A stretch of 40,379 bases of DNA from Georgenia thermotolerans (lineage in GTDB: Bacteria; Actinomycetota; Actinomycetes; Actinomycetales; Actinomycetaceae). The notes under the pieces were generated by a model. That model searched no databases. It was not told where the DNA came from and was given only the letters and a program-made list of their open reading frames with translations. Position 1 is the stretch's first letter. Each line of letters opens with the position of its first letter. Shown one piece after another: positions 24,603 through 31,997 of this stretch. The stretch spans positions 1 to 40,379 of the forward strand of contig NZ_VUKF01000042.1 of NCBI RefSeq assembly GCF_009193185.1, given 5' to 3'. Made by a program: the position numbers and the translations under genes.

Positions 24603-25082
24603 ATGACGGCGCCGACGACGTCGACCACCCGCTGGCTCGACGAGGACCAGCAGCACAGCTGGCGCCAGCTGCTGCGCGGGTCCGCCAAGCTCTTCGACGA
24701 CCTCAACCGCGACCTCGAGGAGCAGTCCGGGCTCTCCCTCAGCGAGTACGAGGTGCTCGTGCGCCTGTCGGAGGCGGAGGGGCGCCGGATGCGGATGTCC
24801 GTCCTCGCCGACGAGCTCGTGCACTCCCGATCGCGGCTGACGCACACGATCCGCCGGATGGAGGCGGCCGGCCTCGTCGAGCGCTCGAGCTGCCCCGACG
24901 ACCGGCGCGGGGTCAACTGCACCCTCACCCCGGCCGGCTTCGCCCGGCTCGAGGCGGTGGCGCCCGGGCACGTGGAGTCGGTGCGCGCGCGCCTGGTGGA
25001 CCGGATCAGCCCCGCCCAGCTGCGCCAGCTCGGCGAGATCATGGCCACGTTCATCGAGGACGCCCCCGCCGACGAGGCCTGA
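24603..25082 (+). CDS. MarR-family transcriptional regulator
   Basis: This is a 159-residue winged-helix regulator. It has the MarR layout: dimerising N-terminal helix (WRQLLRGSAKLFDDLNRDLE), recognition region (SVLADELVHSRSRLTHTIRR), wing with DDRRGVNCTLTPAGFARLE, and C-terminal dimerising helices. No cysteine sits at an obvious sensing position, so ligand binding rather than oxidation is more likely. A strong AGGAGGAGG precedes ATG 24603. It is divergent from yceI and probably controls it through the palindrome in the 183-bp gap, perhaps together with its own gene. Confidence 0.92.
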   Translation: MTAPTTSTTRWLDEDQQHSWRQLLRGSAKLFDDLNRDLEEQSGLSLSEYEVLVRLSEAEGRRMRMSVLADELVHSRSRLTHTIRRMEAAGLVERSSCPDDRRGVNCTLTPAGFARLEAVAPGHVESVRARLVDRISPAQLRQLGEIMATFIEDAPADEA

Positions 25083-25142
25083 CGCGGGGCGGCCGGCGGC
25101 CGGCGGTCGGAGCCGCCCCAGGAGTTTGCGACACTGGTGGCC

Positions 25143-25826
25143 ATGCAGCGAACGACGGTCCACCTGATGCGGCACGGCGAGGTGCACAACCCCGACGGCA
25201 TCCTCTACGGGCGCGCGTCGGGCTACCGCCTCTCCGACCGCGGCCAGCAGATGGTCGCCCGCGTGGCGGAGGTGCTGCACGCCGGCGGGCACGACCTGCG
25301 CGCCGTCATCGCCTCCCCGCTGCAGCGGGCCCAGGAGAGCGCGCTGCCCGCCGCCCGCGCCTACGGGCTGGAGGTGCGCTCGGACGAGCGACTCATCGAG
25401 GCCGCCAACATCTTCGAGGGCGTCGCGGTGAACAAGAACCGCGCGATCCTCGCCCACCCGCGCTACTGGCACGCCTACGTCAACCCCTTCCGGCCCAGCT
25501 GGGGCGAGCCCTACCGCGAGCAGGTGGCCCGCATGCGGGCCGCCATCGCCGACGCGCTGACCGGCGCCGCCGGCGGGGAGGCCCTGCTGGTGAGCCACCA
25601 GCTGCCCATCTGGGTGACCCGGCTCTTCCTCGAGCGCCGGCCGTTGGCGCACGACCCGCGCCGGCGGCAGTGCTCGCTGGCGTCGTTGACGTCGCTGACC
25701 TTCGAGGGGCGCCGGCTGGTGGGCCTGAGCTACTGGGAGCCGGCGGGCGAGCTGCTCGACGGCGCCTCGGACATGGTCCCGGGCACCTCGGCCGCCGCCG
25801 AGAACCTGGGGGAGGTGCGGGCATGA
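25143..25826 (+). CDS. Histidine phosphatase family protein
   Basis: This is a 227-residue phosphoglycerate-mutase-like enzyme. The catalytic RHG motif is in VHLMRHGEVHNPDG, with the second arginine in VIASPLQRAQESA, the acid in the LIEAANIFEG region, and the second histidine in ALLVSHQLPIW. The exact substrate cannot be read; small phosphate esters are usual. I recall a homologue at the same place, ahead of the cytochrome c maturation genes, in mycobacteria (Rv0525). The stop overlaps the next start in ATGA, so it belongs to the operon. A GTG two codons upstream is an alternative start; GACACT lies seven bases before the ATG. Confidence 0.9.
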   Translation: MQRTTVHLMRHGEVHNPDGILYGRASGYRLSDRGQQMVARVAEVLHAGGHDLRAVIASPLQRAQESALPAARAYGLEVRSDERLIEAANIFEGVAVNKNRAILAHPRYWHAYVNPFRPSWGEPYREQVARMRAAIADALTGAAGGEALLVSHQLPIWVTRLFLERRPLAHDPRRRQCSLASLTSLTFEGRRLVGLSYWEPAGELLDGASDMVPGTSAAAENLGEVRA

Positions 25827-26437
25827 CCCCGGGCGCCGGGGACGGCCGGCGCGCCCTCTCCCGCCGGACGCTGCTGCGCGCGATCGGCGCCGGCGCCGCG
25901 GCGCTGGCGCTGGCGGCCTGCTCGCCGGGCGGCACCGGCACGAGCGCGGCCGGGGCCGGGTACGTCGCCGGCGACGGGTCCTTCGCGACCTGGAAGCCGG
26001 ACGAGCGCGGCGCGCCCGTGGCGATGACGGGCACCACCTACACCGACGAGCAGGTGGACGTCGCGACCTGGCGCGGCGACGTCGTCGTCCTGAACTTCTG
26101 GTACGCCGCCTGCCCGCCGTGCCGGGCCGAGGCGCCCGAGCTGCGGGCGATCGCCGAGGACTACGGCGACCGGGGCGTGCACCTGCTCGGCGTGAACCCG
26201 CGCGACGACGCCGGCGCGGCCCAGGCCTTCGAGCGCACCTTCGAGATCCCCTACCCCTCGATCCACGACTCCGACGCCCGGGCCGTGGCCTCCCTGGAGG
26301 GCCTCGTGCCGCTGCAGGCCATGCCCTCGACGGTGGTGCTGGACCGGCAGGGCCGGGTGGCGGCCCGCATCCTCGGCGAGTTCGATCCCCAGGTGCTGCG
26401 CGGGCTGATCGACGACACCCTGGCGGAGAAGGCCTAG
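25823..26437 (+). CDS. TlpA/ResA-like thiol-disulfide lipoprotein
   Basis: It is expected to reduce apocytochrome c cysteines outside the membrane before haem attachment. The 204-residue protein starts with a signal peptide carrying a twin-arginine (SRRTLLRAIGAGAAAL) and ending in a lipobox (LAAC). The thioredoxin domain has the active site CPPC in LNFWYAACPPCRAEAPELR, then VNPRDDAGAAQAFERTF and the cis-proline in LQAMPSTVVLDRQG. It is translated in overlap with the phosphatase gene, and ccdA, which would supply its electrons, follows after six bases. Confidence 0.93.
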   Translation: MTPGAGDGRRALSRRTLLRAIGAGAAALALAACSPGGTGTSAAGAGYVAGDGSFATWKPDERGAPVAMTGTTYTDEQVDVATWRGDVVVLNFWYAACPPCRAEAPELRAIAEDYGDRGVHLLGVNPRDDAGAAQAFERTFEIPYPSIHDSDARAVASLEGLVPLQAMPSTVVLDRQGRVAARILGEFDPQVLRGLIDDTLAEKA

Positions 26438-26443
26438 CGGCCC

Positions 26444-27202
26444 ATGGACCAGATCGCGACCCTCTTCGAGCGCACCGTCGTCGACGGCTCGATGCTCGTG
26501 GCGCTGCCCGTCGCGGCCCTCGCCGGGCTGGTGTCCTTCGCCTCCCCGTGCGTGCTCCCGCTGCTGCCGGGGTACGTCGGCTACCTCGGCGGCATGGCCG
26601 GGGCCGAGGGCGCGCGCCGCGGGACGCAGGGCCGGCTGCTGGCGGGGGTGCTCCTCTTCGTCGCGGGCTTCAGCGCGGTGTTCGTGCTGCTCGGGGTGGT
26701 CTTCTCGCTCGCGGGGCTGGCCCTGCAGCAGCACGTGGACGTCATCCTGCGCGTGCTCGGCGTGCTCGTCATCGTCATGGGGGTCGCGTTCCTCGGCGGC
26801 GTGCCCTTCCTCCAGCGCGACCGGCGCCTCCACCTCTCCCCGCGCCAGGGCGTGTGGGGCGCCCCGGTGCTGGGGGTGGTGTTCGGGTTCGGCTGGGCCC
26901 CGTGCATCGGGCCCACGCTGGCGGCGGTGCTCAGCCTGTCCTTCGGCGGCGCGGACCCCACGCGCGGCGCCGTCCTCGCCCTGGCGTACTGCCTCGGGCT
27001 CGGCGTGCCCTTCGTCGTGCTCGCGATGGCGTTCGCCCGCTCGACCCGCACCCTGGGCTTCCTGCGCCGGCACCGGCGCGGGATCCAGGTCTTCGGCGGC
27101 GCGCTGCTCGTGCTGCTCGGCCTGGCCCTGGTGACAGGGCTGTGGGGCGTCCTCTCCAGCCACCTGCAGGGCCTCGTGGCGAACTTCGAGACGGTGGTGT
27201 GA
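26444..27202 (+). CDS. ccdA: Cytochrome c biogenesis protein CcdA
   Basis: CcdA moves reducing power from cytoplasmic thioredoxin across the membrane to extracytoplasmic thiol proteins. The 252-residue protein has six hydrophobic helices. The two redox cysteines lie in VSFASPCVLPLLPGYVGYL and FGWAPCIGPTLAAVL, the standard positions in helices 1 and 4. It starts six bases after the ResA-like gene and its stop overlaps the resB start by one base (TGATG), so it is translationally coupled. It serves the System II pathway encoded by the same operon. Confidence 0.96.
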   Translation: MDQIATLFERTVVDGSMLVALPVAALAGLVSFASPCVLPLLPGYVGYLGGMAGAEGARRGTQGRLLAGVLLFVAGFSAVFVLLGVVFSLAGLALQQHVDVILRVLGVLVIVMGVAFLGGVPFLQRDRRLHLSPRQGVWGAPVLGVVFGFGWAPCIGPTLAAVLSLSFGGADPTRGAVLALAYCLGLGVPFVVLAMAFARSTRTLGFLRRHRRGIQVFGGALLVLLGLALVTGLWGVLSSHLQGLVANFETVV

Positions 27203-28950
27203 TGGCTCGGCCGACCAACGAGACCGACCCGACGAACCTCAGCTCCAAGGCGGGCCAGGGGCGGGCGCCCGCGGCGTCCGACGCGGCGCCGGCGCCGGCC
27301 GGCGGGCGCCCCGCCCAGCCGGCCCTCGGGGTGCGCGGCTGGGCCCGGTGGATGTGGCGCCAGCTGACGAGCATGCGGGTGGCGCTCATGCTCCTGCTGC
27401 TCCTGGCCGTGGCGGCGCTGCCCGGCTCCTTCTTCCCCCAGCAGCCGCAGAACCCCGACCGGGTCTCCCAGTACCATCTCGACCACCCGCAGCTGGCCCC
27501 CTGGCTGGACCGGTTCGGCTTCTTCGACGTCTACGGCTCGCCCTGGTTCGCGGCGATCTACCTGCTGCTGTTCACCTCGCTCATCGGCTGCATCCTGCCG
27601 CGCATCGCGGTGCACTGGCGGGCGCTGCGCTCCCAGCCGCCCCGGGTGCCGCGCAACCTCGAGCGCTTCCCCGCGCACGAGGAGCGCACCGTCGCGGCCG
27701 GCCCCGACGACGTCCGTACCCGCGTGCTGGCCGCACTGAAGGGCCGCTACCGCACCGCGGTGACCCCCGAGGGCATCACCGCCGAGCGCGGGTACCTGCG
27801 CGAGACGGGCAACATCGTCTTCCACCTCTCCCTCGTCGGGCTGCTGGTCTCCCTGGCGGCGGGGCAGCTGTTCAGCTACCGCGGGCAGGCCGTGGTCATC
27901 GAGGGGCAGTCCTTCGCCAACTCCGTGCTGTCCTACGACTCCTTCGACCCGGGCACCTTCTTCGAGCCGGACCAGCTCGAGCCGTTCACGTTCACGCTGA
28001 CGAAGTTCGAGTCCACCTTCAACGAGGTCGCGCAGGCGCGGAACTTCAAGGGCGAGCTGGACGTCGTCGAGCCGGACGGCTCGAAGCGGTCCGAGACGAT
28101 CCGGGTGAACCATCCCGTCACCGCCGGCGGCGCCAACGTCTACCTCTCCGGCAACGGGTTCGCGCCGGTGATCACCGTGCGCGACGGCGTGGGCAAGGTC
28201 GCGTTCTCCGGCGCGGTGCCGTTCCTGCCGCAGGACGGGACGTACACCTCCAAGGGCGTCGTCAAGGTCCCCGACGTCTCCACCGGCGACCAGCTCGGGC
28301 TGACCGGGATGTTCCTGCCCACCGCGCTCGTGGCGCCGGACGGCACCGCCCAGTCGATCTACCCCCAGCCCGACAACCCGATGCTCGCGCTGACCCTCTA
28401 CGCCGGCGACCTCGGCCTGGACGACGGCGTCCCGCAGAACGTCTACGTCCTCGACACCGAGCGCATGCGCCAGGTGTACGAGCCGGCGCCGGGCGGCAAG
28501 CCCGGCTCGGCCGAGGGCGGCCAGAAGCCCGTCTCTCTCATGATCCGGCCCGGGGAGACGGTCCAGCTGCCCGAGGGGCTGGGGTCGGTGACGTTCGAGT
28601 CCCTCCCGCGCTTCGCCGCGCTCGACCTGCGCTACGACCCGTCGCTGCCGTACCTGCTCACCTTCGCCGTCACGGCGATGGTCGGGCTGTTCGGCTCGTT
28701 GTTCGTGCCGCGGCGCCGGATGTGGGTGCGGGTGAGGCCGGGCGAGGACGGCGGCAGCGTCGTCGAGGGGGCCGCGCTGGCCCGCGGGGACGACCCCGGG
28801 CTCGACAAGGACCTCGAGCGCGTGATGTCCGCGGCCGGTGCGGCGAGGCAGAATGAGGACGCCCAGGCGAGCGCCGGGCCGCCCGCGGCGGCCACCGGCG
28901 AGGCCGTGGCCACGAGTGCCGGCGCAGGCCCGGCCCAGGAAGGACACTGA
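27202..28950 (+). CDS. resB: Cytochrome c biogenesis protein ResB
   Basis: ResB forms, with CcsB, the System II complex that carries haem and attaches it to apocytochrome c. The 582-residue protein has a disordered N-terminal tail (residues 1-45), three transmembrane helices in the first half (around SMRVALMLLLLLAVAALPGS, WFAAIYLLLFTSLIGCILPR and NIVFHLSLVGLLVSLAAGQL), a large external domain, and a fourth helix near residue 490 (LLTFAVTAMVGLFGSLFVPR). A 65-residue acidic, alanine-rich tail follows. Typical marks are GYLRETGNIVFHLSL and the SMRVAL start of helix 1. It overlaps its neighbours by one base on each side. Confidence 0.95.
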   Translation: MARPTNETDPTNLSSKAGQGRAPAASDAAPAPAGGRPAQPALGVRGWARWMWRQLTSMRVALMLLLLLAVAALPGSFFPQQPQNPDRVSQYHLDHPQLAPWLDRFGFFDVYGSPWFAAIYLLLFTSLIGCILPRIAVHWRALRSQPPRVPRNLERFPAHEERTVAAGPDDVRTRVLAALKGRYRTAVTPEGITAERGYLRETGNIVFHLSLVGLLVSLAAGQLFSYRGQAVVIEGQSFANSVLSYDSFDPGTFFEPDQLEPFTFTLTKFESTFNEVAQARNFKGELDVVEPDGSKRSETIRVNHPVTAGGANVYLSGNGFAPVITVRDGVGKVAFSGAVPFLPQDGTYTSKGVVKVPDVSTGDQLGLTGMFLPTALVAPDGTAQSIYPQPDNPMLALTLYAGDLGLDDGVPQNVYVLDTERMRQVYEPAPGGKPGSAEGGQKPVSLMIRPGETVQLPEGLGSVTFESLPRFAALDLRYDPSLPYLLTFAVTAMVGLFGSLFVPRRRMWVRVRPGEDGGSVVEGAALARGDDPGLDKDLERVMSAAGAARQNEDAQASAGPPAAATGEAVATSAGAGPAQEGH

Positions 28951-29969
28951 TGCCCGAGACACAGCTCGGCCAGCTGAGCACGATGTTCGTCTACGCCGCC
29001 ATGGCGGCGTACGTGGTGGCGCTCGTCGCGTTCGCCATCGACCTGTCGGGGGTGCGCGACCGTGGCCCCGGCGGGCGGCGGCGTGCGGTGGCGATCGGCA
29101 TGTCGACGACGTGGCTCGCCTTCGCGCTCCACCTGGTGGGCGTCGTCCTGCGGGGCCTCGCCGCCGGCCGGGTGCCCTGGGCCAACATGTACGAGTTCTC
29201 GATCCTGTCCACGCTGGTGGCCGTCGCGGTCTTCCTCGGCCTGCAGCGGGTGCGCGACCTGCGGATCCTCGGCACGTTCGTCGTCGGGCCGGTGCTGCTG
29301 CTGCTCGGCGTCGCCGTCGCGGTGCTCTACGTGCGCGCGGACGGCCTCCAGCCGGCCCTGCAGAGCTACTGGCTGATCATCCACGTCTCCATCGCCACGG
29401 TCGCCGTCGGCATCTTCGGCGTCTCCGCGGCCATCTCCGCGCTCCAGCTCGCCCAGGAGCGCGCCGAGCTGCGTCGCGCCGCCACCGTCGCCACGGCCGC
29501 GGCGGTGCCCGCCGGTGCCGCGGTGCCCGCCGGTGCCGTGCTGTCGGGCGGGGCCGCCGGCGGGACCGCCGCCGCTACCACCACCGTCGCCGACACCGCC
29601 CCGGCTCAGCCCGCCCGCCCCAGCGTCTGGGGCCGGGTGCTCGAGTCGCTGCCCGGCTCGGTGGACCTCGAGCGGCTGGCCTTCCGGCTCAACGCCGTCG
29701 GCTTCATGATGTGGACCTTCACGGTCATCGCCGGGGCCATCTGGGCCGAGCACGCCTGGGGCCGGCCGTGGGGCTGGGACCCCAAGGAGGTCTGGTCCTT
29801 CGTGATCTGGGTGGTCTACGCCGCCTACCTGCACGCCCGCGCCACGCGAGGCTGGGAGGGGCGCCGGGCCGCGTACCTGTCGCTGTTCGGCTTCGCGTGC
29901 ATCCTGGCGAACTACTTCGTGGTCAACCTGGTGTTCAACGGCCTGCACTCCTACAGCGGCCTGGGCTGA
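28950..29969 (+). CDS. ccsB: Cytochrome c biogenesis protein CcsB (CcsA type)
   Basis: This is the haem-handling and ligating partner of ResB. The 339-residue membrane protein has about eight helices and the WWD domain at residues 265-285 (WAEHAWGRPWGWDPKEVWSF). Conserved histidines that can bind haem are seen at 61 (FALHLVG), 145 (IIHVSIAT) and 295 (AYLHARA). An alanine-, proline- and glycine-rich insert of about 50 residues (175-225) lies in a loop before WWD and includes a tandem DNA repeat. GGAAGGA precedes the ATG. It is the last gene of the five-gene operon and is followed by a very strong terminator. Confidence 0.96.
   Translation: MPETQLGQLSTMFVYAAMAAYVVALVAFAIDLSGVRDRGPGGRRRAVAIGMSTTWLAFALHLVGVVLRGLAAGRVPWANMYEFSILSTLVAVAVFLGLQRVRDLRILGTFVVGPVLLLLGVAVAVLYVRADGLQPALQSYWLIIHVSIATVAVGIFGVSAAISALQLAQERAELRRAATVATAAAVPAGAAVPAGAVLSGGAAGGTAAATTTVADTAPAQPARPSVWGRVLESLPGSVDLERLAFRLNAVGFMMWTFTVIAGAIWAEHAWGRPWGWDPKEVWSFVIWVVYAAYLHARATRGWEGRRAAYLSLFGFACILANYFVVNLVFNGLHSYSGLG
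29502..29537 (+). repeat. Tandem 18-bp repeat inside ccsB
   Basis: Two exact copies of an 18-bp unit (29502-29519 and 29520-29537) encode AVPAGA twice in the low-complexity loop of CcsB. Slippage here would keep the frame. Confidence 0.85.
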
Positions 29970-29999
29970 GCCGCCCTTCCGGGCAGCCCTCGCACGACG

Positions 30000-30035
30000 A
30001 AGGGGCCGCCGCGCCGGTCGGCGCGGCGGCCCCTT
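30000..30035. terminator. Strong bidirectional terminator after ccsB
   Basis: A 16-bp perfect stem (AAGGGGCCGCCGCGCC with its complement) around a GGTC loop, flanked by A and T bases on the two sides. It separates ccsB from the converging PLDc_N-type gene. Confidence 0.92.
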
Positions 30036-30046
30036 TCTGCTGTGCG

Positions 30047-30571
30047 TCAGGCGTCGGAGCCGGCACCACCGTCGTGCCGGTCGGCCTCGCGGCGGTCGGT
30101 CTCGTGGTGGTCGGCCTCGGTGCGGTCCGGCTCGTGGCGGTCCGGCTCCGGGCGGTCGGCGCCGTGCGGGCGCGCGCCGTCGTCGGCCCCGCCCCCCGCG
30201 TCCTTGGCCTGCCGGCGCTCCCGCGCCCGCCGCTCCCGTTCCGCGCGGCGACGCTCGGCCTCCAGCCGCGCGAGGAACTCCGGGTCGTCGTCGGGAGCCA
30301 CCGGCCCGCTGCGCCGGGCGGGGCGCCGCGGCTCGGGGCTCCACCCGCCCGCCGCACCGCCGGCACGCGCCGAGCCCGACGACTCCGAGCGCGCGATCCG
30401 GCTGACCAGCAGCCAGGCGAGCGCGCCGAGGCCGGGGAAGATCACGATCAGCAGCACCCACACCGTCTTCGGGATCCCGGTGGGGACCGAGTCCTTCGGA
30501 GTGCGGATGCAGTCGATGATCGCGTAGATCACGATCGCCAGGAGAAGTATCACCGGCACTAGCCTGCCCAT
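30047..30571 (-). CDS. Two-helix membrane protein with PLDc_N-type start and a repetitive charged tail
   Basis: The first 65 residues match the short N-terminal membrane domain known as PLDc_N: helix one LVPVILLLAIVIYAIIDCI, a basic-polar hairpin (RTPKDSVPTGIPKTVW), and helix two VLLIVIFPGLGALAWLLV. No phospholipase catalytic domain follows. Instead there is a roughly 110-residue cytoplasmic-like tail with a charged helix (LARLEAERRRAERERRARER) and then six five-residue repeats rich in Asp, Arg, His and Glu. The 174-residue product's function is unknown; similar short proteins sit near menaquinone and cytochrome genes in related bacteria. ATG 30571 has TACCCT six bases upstream. Confidence 0.82.
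   Translation of the reverse strand: MGRLVPVILLLAIVIYAIIDCIRTPKDSVPTGIPKTVWVLLIVIFPGLGALAWLLVSRIARSESSGSARAGGAAGGWSPEPRRPARRSGPVAPDDDPEFLARLEAERRRAERERRARERRQAKDAGGGADDGARPHGADRPEPDRHEPDRTEADHHETDRREADRHDGGAGSDA
30068..30157 (-). repeat. Six imperfect 15-bp repeats in the PLDc_N-type gene
   Basis: The units encode DRPEP, DRHEP, DRTEA, DHHET, DRREA and DRHDG (residues 139-168). The pattern D-[RH]-x-[ED]-x repeats in frame, so copy number could change without a frameshift. Confidence 0.8.
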
Positions 30572-30577
30572 ACCACC

Positions 30578-30583
30578 AGGGTA
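30578..30583 (-). promoter_or_regulatory. -10-like TACCCT before the PLDc_N-type gene
   Basis: Reverse-strand TACCCT, six bases (GGTGGT), then ATG 30571. Confidence 0.5.
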
Positions 30584-30648
30584 ATCGGCGCGCACGCGCG
30601 GCGTGCCGGGGGTCCGCCCGGGCAGCGGATGGCCCGCCACGGGGCACG

Positions 30649-30654
30649 TAGGGT
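30649..30654 (+). promoter_or_regulatory. -10-like TAGGGT before the DUF4229 gene
   Basis: TAGGGT, six bases (GGTGGC), then GTG 30661. Confidence 0.5.
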
Positions 30655-30660
30655 GGTGGC

Positions 30661-31155
30661 GTGCGCCTGCTCGTCTACTCCCTGCTCCGCGTGCTCCTCG
30701 TGCTGGCCTCCGCCGGGGTGCTCTACCTGCTGGGCATGCGGTCCTGGCTGCTGTGGCTGACCGCCGTCGTCGTCGGCGCCCTGCTGTCCTACCTGCTGCT
30801 GCGCAACCAGGGCCACGCCGCCGCCGAGGCCATCTCCCAGCTGTCCCCGCTGCGCGAGGAGCGCCCGAAGTTCTCCGAGCGCGTCGAGGAGGACGCCGCC
30901 TACGAGGACGGCCTCGTCGACGACGCCGGGCACGGCGCCCGGCCCGCCACGACGGCGCCCCCCGAGGACGCCGCCGCGGAGCGCAGCACGCTAGAGCGCG
31001 AGCCCGAGACCGAGCAGGACGCCGTAGGCCAGCTCGAGCAGCCCGGTGTCCCGCAGGACGACGATGAGGTCGCGGCCCGCGGCCCCGCCGAGGACCACCC
31101 GGGAGACGCGCACCGCCCACGGGACGAGGAGCAGCACCAGCAGCGCCCACGGTGA
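30661..31155 (+). CDS. DUF4229-type two-helix membrane protein with antisense tail
   Basis: The N-terminal 60 residues hold two transmembrane helices (LLVYSLLRVLLVLASAGVLY and WLLWLTAVVVGALLSYLLLR) followed by a short charged part (SPLREERPKFSERVEEDAAY). This is the usual DUF4229 form, about 90-110 residues and of unknown function. Here the frame continues to 164 residues; the last 55 are encoded inside menA on the opposite strand and are acidic and glutamine-rich. That extension may be a by-product of a lost stop rather than a functional domain. It is divergent from the PLDc_N-type gene and convergent with menA. Confidence 0.78.
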   Translation: MRLLVYSLLRVLLVLASAGVLYLLGMRSWLLWLTAVVVGALLSYLLLRNQGHAAAEAISQLSPLREERPKFSERVEEDAAYEDGLVDDAGHGARPATTAPPEDAAAERSTLEREPETEQDAVGQLEQPGVPQDDDEVAARGPAEDHPGDAHRPRDEEQHQQRPR

Positions 31156-31860
31156 CGCGAACGCGCACAGCACGCCGAGCGCCAGCGGCACCCACACCAT
31201 GAGCACGTAGCCCCAGCGCGCGCGCCGGTCCCCGAGCCGCACGGCAAGGGTGTGCTTGCCCACCTGGGCGTCGGTCGGCAGGTCGCGCACGTTGTTGACC
31301 ATGAGCAGCGCGCAGGCGATGAGCCCGACGCCCACGGCGCCGGCCCACGCCGTCCAGGGCAGCGCGAGCGCCTGCGTCCACGTGGTGCCCAGCGTGGCCA
31401 TGAGCCCGAAGAAGACGAAGACGCCGACCTCGCCCAGGCCCAGGTAGCCGTAGGGGTGCTTGCCGCCGGTGTACCCCCAGGCCGCGACGACGGCGAGGGC
31501 GCCGGCGGCGATCAGCCACCAGGTGCCGGACAGGGCGACGAGGACGAGACCGAGCACCGCGCCGACGCCGAAGCTGAGGAACGCCGCGCGCTTGACCGTC
31601 GCCGGACTGGCCTTCCCGCCGCCGGTGAGCCGCGGCGGGCCGGTGCGCACGTCGTCGGTGCCGCGCACGCCGTCGGAGTAGTCGTTGGCGAAGTTCACGC
31701 CCACCTGCAGGGCCAGCGCCACGCCCGCGGCCAGCAGCGCGCGCCCGGCCGACGCCTGGCCGATCCCGGCCGCCGCCCCGGTGCCGATGATCACCGGCGA
31801 GACGGCGGCGGGCAGGGTGCGCACCCGCGCGCCCTCGAGCCAGTCGGTCAGCGTGGCCAT
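30991..31860 (-). CDS. menA: 1,4-dihydroxy-2-naphthoate polyprenyltransferase
   Basis: MenA joins the polyprenyl tail to dihydroxynaphthoate in the membrane, giving demethylmenaquinone. The 289-residue protein has about eight or nine helices. The prenyl-diphosphate-binding motif is NFANDYSDGVRGTDD, and the second Asp-rich region is MVNNVRDLPTDAQVGKHTL. The start LTDWLEGARVRTLPAAVSPV is typical. ATG 31860 follows TGGAGT. The last 165 bp overlap the DUF4229 gene on the other strand. menE lies upstream on the same strand, but a 137-bp gap with an inverted repeat and a TATCCT hexamer suggests a separate promoter. Confidence 0.96.
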   Translation of the reverse strand: MATLTDWLEGARVRTLPAAVSPVIIGTGAAAGIGQASAGRALLAAGVALALQVGVNFANDYSDGVRGTDDVRTGPPRLTGGGKASPATVKRAAFLSFGVGAVLGLVLVALSGTWWLIAAGALAVVAAWGYTGGKHPYGYLGLGEVGVFVFFGLMATLGTTWTQALALPWTAWAGAVGVGLIACALLMVNNVRDLPTDAQVGKHTLAVRLGDRRARWGYVLMVWVPLALGVLCAFASPWALLVLLLVPWAVRVSRVVLGGAAGRDLIVVLRDTGLLELAYGVLLGLGLAL

Positions 31861-31916
31861 GAGACTCCATCCGGAAGAGAGGGGACGCGGCCGGGCCGCG
31901 AGAGAGGGAACACTCG

Positions 31917-31922
31917 AGGATA
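31917..31922 (-). promoter_or_regulatory. -10-like TATCCT upstream of menA
   Basis: Reverse-strand TATCCT about 57 bases before ATG 31860. No -35 is clear because the inverted repeat occupies that space, so an activator or repressor may act there. Confidence 0.4.
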
Positions 31923-31964
31923 GTTCCGCTCCGGGGACCGGGCCCGAATCGGGCGGAGCGGAAC
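31923..31964. promoter_or_regulatory. 11-bp inverted repeat between menE and menA
   Basis: GTTCCGCTCCG and CGGAGCGGAAC are perfect 11-bp arms spaced by 20 bases, which hold a small inner stem (CCCG, AAT, CGGG). It touches the menA -10. It can be a menE terminator, an operator for menA, or both. Confidence 0.6.
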
Positions 31965-31997
31965 CCCGTCTGCCGCGCGCAAGCTTGTGCCCGGGCG

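Noticed and set aside
26119-28950. Single 943-codon frame spanning the ResA-like gene, ccdA and resB
   Set aside because: The first part is an out-of-frame shadow; the real resB begins at ATG 27202, right at the ccdA stop.
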